Assembly: GCA_003345555.1 (NCBI GenBank) | Contig: PRDJ01000010.1 | Span: 1-64,000, forward strand | Origin: Candidatus Thorarchaeota archaeon | GTDB taxonomy: Archaea; Asgardarchaeota; Thorarchaeia; Thorarchaeales; Thorarchaeaceae | Direction of reading: 5' to 3' | Length of the DNA: 64,000 bases | Program-made: the position numbers and the translations under genes | The notes under the pieces: generated by a model | What the model saw: the letters and a program-made list of their open reading frames with translations, nothing else | What the model was told of the DNA's origin: nothing | Database searches by the model: none | Shown here: positions 60,953-64,000 of the stretch, one piece after another | Position numbering within the stretch: position 1 is the first letter of the stretch | Layout of the letters: each line of letters starts with the position of its first letter

Positions 60953-62677
60953 CTGGATCGGGTTGTCATTGTAGACGGCTATGTTGACGAGCCGACGTGC
61001 TTGGGTGTTCCTCCGTATATCAGCCCTTATCCGAGATACATAGCGGGCGCGATATGGACACACTCTCCTCAGACACAGATTCTCTACCAGACTATCGATC
61101 AGCTGCGAGAGGCAGCAGACGAGACGCGTTCAAGTTGGACTCATGCCGGAGCAGTCATGCTGATTGCAGGGATGATCGTACCGGGCAAGTACATCGGTGG
61201 AACTCCAATCTCCGTCAGGGAAGCAAGAGAGTTCTTTTCAGCACCTGAATCGGCTGGCATACCAAAGCTGTTGGTTGGCCCGTGGGCACGATTCGGTTGT
61301 GGGCTAGAGGGCGGAAGGTTTGCACTGGGTTCAGATGTCTTATCTCCACCATTCGATTACATTGTCCGAGGAGACGCCGAGATCGTAATTGGCAGAGCGG
61401 CGGAAGACGGGTGGGACTTTTCGGCTGTTGATCTTGATGAAACTAGAGGCAGTCCTCAGGACATCAGTGAATACGCTGTCAGAGGTAGCGCGATCGTAGA
61501 GCAGCATCCCGGCCATTCGATGGGCTATCTCATCTGTGAAATCGAGACTTACAGGGGATGTCCTCGATATGTATCAGGTGGGTGTTCCTTCTGTATTGAA
61601 CCCCTCTATGGGCTACCAGCACAACGTGAGCCAGAAGACATTATCAGGGAGATTGAGTCGCTATACAATCACGGCGTTAGAGCATTTCGGATTGGGAGGC
61701 AGGCGGATTTATTCACTTATGGTTCAACAGAGATGGGCGAGACTGAGTTTCCTACTCCTTCTCCTAGAATTATCGAGTCTCTGTTTTCCGGAATACGTAC
61801 AGTTGCACCGAAGCTGCAAGTTCTGCATATCGACAACGTGAACCCGGGAACGATTGCGGCACACCCCGAGGAGAGTAAGGCGGTTGCCCGCATTATCATG
61901 AAGTATCACACAGTCGGAGATGTGGCCGCGTTTGGTGTTGAATCGCTCGATCCTGAGGTGAAGAAACGGAACAACCTGAAGGTCACTCAGGAGGAGGCCG
62001 TGACAGCGATAAGGATTCTGAATGAAGTGGGCGGGCAGAGACCAGATTGGGAGCTTCCGCATCTCCTTCCCGGAATAAACCTACTGTATGGTCTGCCGGG
62101 CGAGAGCAAACGGACATTGGAGTACAATATGGAGTTCTTGCGGGAGCTGGTTACAGAGGGGCTTCTCGTGCGAAGAATCAACATCAGGCAAGTAATCAGG
62201 TTCCCCGGCACCCCAATCTCACGAGGTGAAAAGGGGCGGTTAAGACACAGTGAGTTCATACGACACAAGAGGGAGATCAGAGAGCAAATCGACCAGGTGA
62301 TGATTGCAAGAGTAGCACCCCTCGGCACAATCATCCGTTCTGTATATCCGGAACAACGTGAAGGGAACGTTCAACTGCTCAGGCCCCTAGGTACATATCC
62401 CCTGCTTTGTCACATGCCAATGGGACAGGAAGTATCTGAAGCGGCAGATGTGTTTGTCGTCGACCATGGGCCAAGATCCGTCACTGTTCTCCCCTTTCCC
62501 TTCCTACCCAATCGTGCTAGCATGGCTCAATGGAAGGTGGTGCCGGGAATTGGAGACAAGAGGGCTGCAAGCATGAAGAGCAGTGGGCCATGGCATGACT
62601 CACAGCATATGGAAGAGCGTCTTTCGATGGAACTGCCAAGCTGGTTCAAGAGGTGCCTGTCCTTTGAACCGGGTTGA
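60953..62677 (+). CDS. COG1031-type radical SAM protein with C-terminal helix-hairpin-helix
   Basis: 574 residues if started at CTG 60953, directly after the ThiL stop with GGAG (60945-60948) four bases upstream. The first ATG/GTG/TTG (61001) would lose VIVDGYVDEPTCLGVPPYIS, a part I recall as conserved in this family; none occurs upstream of it. Cluster motif CPRYVSGGCSFC. Other conserved parts: LHIDNVNPGTIA, GVESLDPEVKKRNNL, LLYGLPGES, RFPGTPIS. The C-terminus VVPGIGDKRAASM is a helix-hairpin-helix. Substrate unknown. Confidence 0.85.
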   Translation: MDRVVIVDGYVDEPTCLGVPPYISPYPRYIAGAIWTHSPQTQILYQTIDQLREAADETRSSWTHAGAVMLIAGMIVPGKYIGGTPISVREAREFFSAPESAGIPKLLVGPWARFGCGLEGGRFALGSDVLSPPFDYIVRGDAEIVIGRAAEDGWDFSAVDLDETRGSPQDISEYAVRGSAIVEQHPGHSMGYLICEIETYRGCPRYVSGGCSFCIEPLYGLPAQREPEDIIREIESLYNHGVRAFRIGRQADLFTYGSTEMGETEFPTPSPRIIESLFSGIRTVAPKLQVLHIDNVNPGTIAAHPEESKAVARIIMKYHTVGDVAAFGVESLDPEVKKRNNLKVTQEEAVTAIRILNEVGGQRPDWELPHLLPGINLLYGLPGESKRTLEYNMEFLRELVTEGLLVRRINIRQVIRFPGTPISRGEKGRLRHSEFIRHKREIREQIDQVMIARVAPLGTIIRSVYPEQREGNVQLLRPLGTYPLLCHMPMGQEVSEAADVFVVDHGPRSVTVLPFPFLPNRASMAQWKVVPGIGDKRAASMKSSGPWHDSQHMEERLSMELPSWFKRCLSFEPG

Positions 62678-62719
62678 GGTGACAGCGTAACTTGGGACGG
62701 AATGAACGAGAATGAGTTG

Positions 62720-62829
62720 TGGCGGGCCCGGCGAGATTTGAACTCGCGACTTCTAGCTATCCGACAAGGCCTGCCTGAAGACATGGCCTATAGAGGGCTA
62801 GCGCCCTGTCCTGGCTGGGCAACGGGCCC
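62720..62829 (-). tRNA. tRNA-Arg(TCT) with intron and C33, CCA encoded
   Basis: Acceptor GGGCCCG/CGGGCCC, discriminator G, CCA encoded (62720-62722). D stem GCCC/GGGC, anticodon stem CTAGC/GCTAG, loop CCTCTA so anticodon TCT and C in place of U33. Exons about 62791-62829 and 62723-62758; intron about 62759-62790 (32 bases). T arm GCGAG-TTCAAAT-CTCGC. TATA-like CTATAAG on the minus strand near 62884-62891; the leader has a GTCTC/GAGAC hairpin. Confidence 0.88.
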
Positions 62830-62963
62830 ACGACCGGTCTCTGTTCGCCGAGACAGATTCAGACTTCTCCCGATGGGCATTTCTTATAGACACTTCGGTG
62901 CACAACAGCCCTTTGCCTCTTCAAGGGCGTGTCCGTTTCGGGTCAGGTTGCCGCTCATGCGTT

Positions 62964-63215
62964 CTAGCCCAGAACGAATTCTGGAGGATACATGACAAAG
63001 TACTGTACGACGACAGCTAACAGCACTCCACTGAGTACTAGCGCCTTTCCCTTGGATTGATTCACATCAGTGAACCAGAGTATCGCCCCTGCAAGGACCA
63101 CGATTACCGATGAAACCGAACCCACGAAAACAAGGAAGCCCCAGACATCTGCCAAGTAACTTGCGATAATGCCTATGAAATCTGTCAATGGGCTTAGAAC
63201 CCGGAATAGCAGCAT
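62964..63215 (-). CDS. Small membrane protein, two or three TM helices
   Basis: 83 residues from the ATG at 63215, preceded by GGATGA; a TATA box TTATATC at about 63250-63257 on the minus strand lies upstream of this ATG but downstream of the alternative start at 63287, so 63215 is preferred. Segments: LADVWGFLVFVGSVSSVIVVLAG and ALVLSGVLLAVVVQYFV. The end resembles that of the 173-aa membrane protein at 19313. Function unknown. Confidence 0.65.
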   Translation of the reverse strand: MLLFRVLSPLTDFIGIIASYLADVWGFLVFVGSVSSVIVVLAGAILWFTDVNQSKGKALVLSGVLLAVVVQYFVMYPPEFVLG

Positions 63216-63328
63216 GTCGTCATCCGAAGACAAGTGTGTGTGAATCCGATATAAACTCCTGAAGACTGCAATGACTAGTTCCAACAATCACAGCTTGGCC
63301 CGTACGCATTTCATGCCATATAGACTGC

Positions 63329-64000
63329 TCACTTTCCCTGCATTCCCTCGCAGAAGGCGAGAATGTTCCTTCCGAGGTCTTCATGGTTATATCCTCCCTC
63401 CAAGAGGCCGAAGCGTCGTCCGCCACACCGCTGTTGGGCGAACTCGAAGACTAGGCGCCCTATTCTTCTGAAGGCATCAGTTGACAGATTGTGACCCCAG
63501 CAGTGTTCATACTCGTCGAAGCCTGCGGAAGCAGCGATTATGTCGACGTCTGGGCTGTTGTCAAGAGCAAGTTTGACATCAGAGAGATAGTTGTCATCAC
63601 CATGCCCCTCTGGGTTATGAATTATCACTCTCCTGTCTCCACCGAGGATGTTGACTGTTCCGTCTCCAAAGTGCAGGTCGAAGTCAAGAATGAACGCAGA
63701 GCTGATCAGACCGTGAGACAGGAGATGCAAGACAGCGATGGCAATGTTGTTGAAATAACAGAAGCCCCAATAGCTGTTGCGTGAAGCATGATGGCCGGGC
63801 GGTCGGATTAGGCCGAATGCCGGTTGTCCCTTGACTGCTATGTCTGCAGTCAAGATGGCCCCGCCTGCGGCAAGGGCCGCCATCTTGTAAGGCTGTCCAC
63901 TATGAGACGCGTCATCTTCTCCTTTGACACGATTGAGAACAGGCAGTGAATGTGCCTGAAGTATATCATTCTCTGAAGCAGGTTCCGGAGTTGTTAGTTG
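63329..64000 (-). CDS. Histone-deacetylase-family protein, 5' part beyond window
   Basis: The frame stays open to the window end, so the N-terminus is missing; 223 codons are visible. Metal and active-site motifs: RPPGHHA, DFDLHFGDG (Asp and His zinc ligands) and ASAGFDEYEHCW; end LLEGGYNHEDLG. It is in the class of archaeal/bacterial acetylpolyamine/acetoin utilisation deacetylases, zinc dependent, cleaving N-acetyl groups from lysine or polyamine. An ATG within the frame at 63883 is not the true start because upstream residues (HSGQPYK) fit the family. Confidence 0.9.
   Translation of the reverse strand, partial: QLTTPEPASENDILQAHSLPVLNRVKGEDDASHSGQPYKMAALAAGGAILTADIAVKGQPAFGLIRPPGHHASRNSYWGFCYFNNIAIAVLHLLSHGLISSAFILDFDLHFGDGTVNILGGDRRVIIHNPEGHGDDNYLSDVKLALDNSPDVDIIAASAGFDEYEHCWGHNLSTDAFRRIGRLVFEFAQQRCGGRRFGLLEGGYNHEDLGRNILAFCEGMQGK

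Noticed and set aside
1-64000. CRISPR arrays, insertion sequences, integrases
   Set aside because: No regular direct repeats, transposase or integrase motifs seen.

Overview
The window is archaeal chromosome and most likely comes from an Asgard archaeon; a Thorarchaeia-like lineage is my best guess, on gene content only. The evidence: SRP54, A-type ATPase, Topo VI, aIF1A, aIF2-beta, NMD3, RIO1, PNO1-like KH protein, FEN1, Hef, deoxyhypusine synthase, eL33 and uL16 show it is archaeal. A tight group of Roadblock/LC7 proteins around an MglA-like small GTPase, and a large FKBP/ribophorin-I-like membrane protein beside an Alg7-type GlcNAc-1-phosphate transferase, point to Asgard. I see no mobile elements, CRISPR arrays or prophage. 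Genes are dense, lie on both strands, and often overlap tail to tail by a few bases. Starts are ATG, GTG or TTG, with either Shine-Dalgarno (GGTGA/GGAGG) or near-leaderless promoters (TATA about 25-30 bases upstream).

Layout. 1-2.5 kb: partial gene, Roadblock/LC7, Roadblock/LC7, MglA-like GTPase, Roadblock/LC7. 2.5-10 kb: cis-prenyltransferase, an unknown helical protein, ADP-forming acyl-CoA synthetase subunits (acdA-acdB), a LipS-like radical SAM protein, membrane proteins and eL33. 10-16.4 kb: deoxyhypusine synthase, uL16, TrmJ, a TGS GTPase, TrmY, SRP54, PyrI. 16.5-21.3 kb: A-ATPase subunits F-A, then a family 4 uracil-DNA glycosylase and a membrane protein, then subunit B. 21.3-28.7 kb: DUF2095, a B12-type radical SAM protein, a GlmU-type enzyme, two wHTH regulators, Hef, a PRC-barrel-like protein. 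28.7-35.7 kb: DeoC-AOR pair, PUA/PAPS-reductase-like Fe-S protein, GT-C-like membrane protein, RibL, a wHTH protein.

35.7-47.4 kb is an information-processing block: Cdc48, EF-1-beta with its Zn-ribbon partner, FEN1 with an RPA32-like protein, aIF2-beta, DUF424, NMD3, aIF1A, RIO1, PNO1-like, then Topo VI B and A. 47.4-52.5 kb: Alg7/AglH-type transferase divergent from the 985-residue DOMON/FKBP/ribophorin-like protein, then an HD phosphohydrolase. 52.5-64 kb: Trm112, glycine decarboxylase GcvPA-GcvPB, LpdD-like, MoaD-like, e-MtaB, a Gfo/Idh/MocA oxidoreductase, a ThiL-like kinase, a COG1031 radical SAM protein, a small membrane protein and a histone-deacetylase-family protein cut by the window edge. 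Four tRNAs (Gln, Leu, Thr, Arg) lie here, all on the minus strand, all with encoded CCA; three have introns at 37/38. A 28-codon ORF with a full-length GGAGGTGA Shine-Dalgarno sits between tRNA-Thr and tRNA-Leu.

How the genes work together: the clearest functional sets are the Roadblock/GTPase module, acyl-CoA/acetate conversion (AcdAB) with aldehyde oxidation (DeoC to AOR), N-glycan initiation next to a possible oligosaccharyltransferase-like ectodomain protein, and a translation/40S-maturation operon leading into Topo VI. Most attractive for follow-up are the 985-residue protein, the DeoC with a four-cysteine tail coupled to AOR, the small ORF between tRNAs, a glycosylase missing one Fe-S cysteine, and a radical SAM gene whose conserved N-terminus has no ATG/GTG/TTG start.
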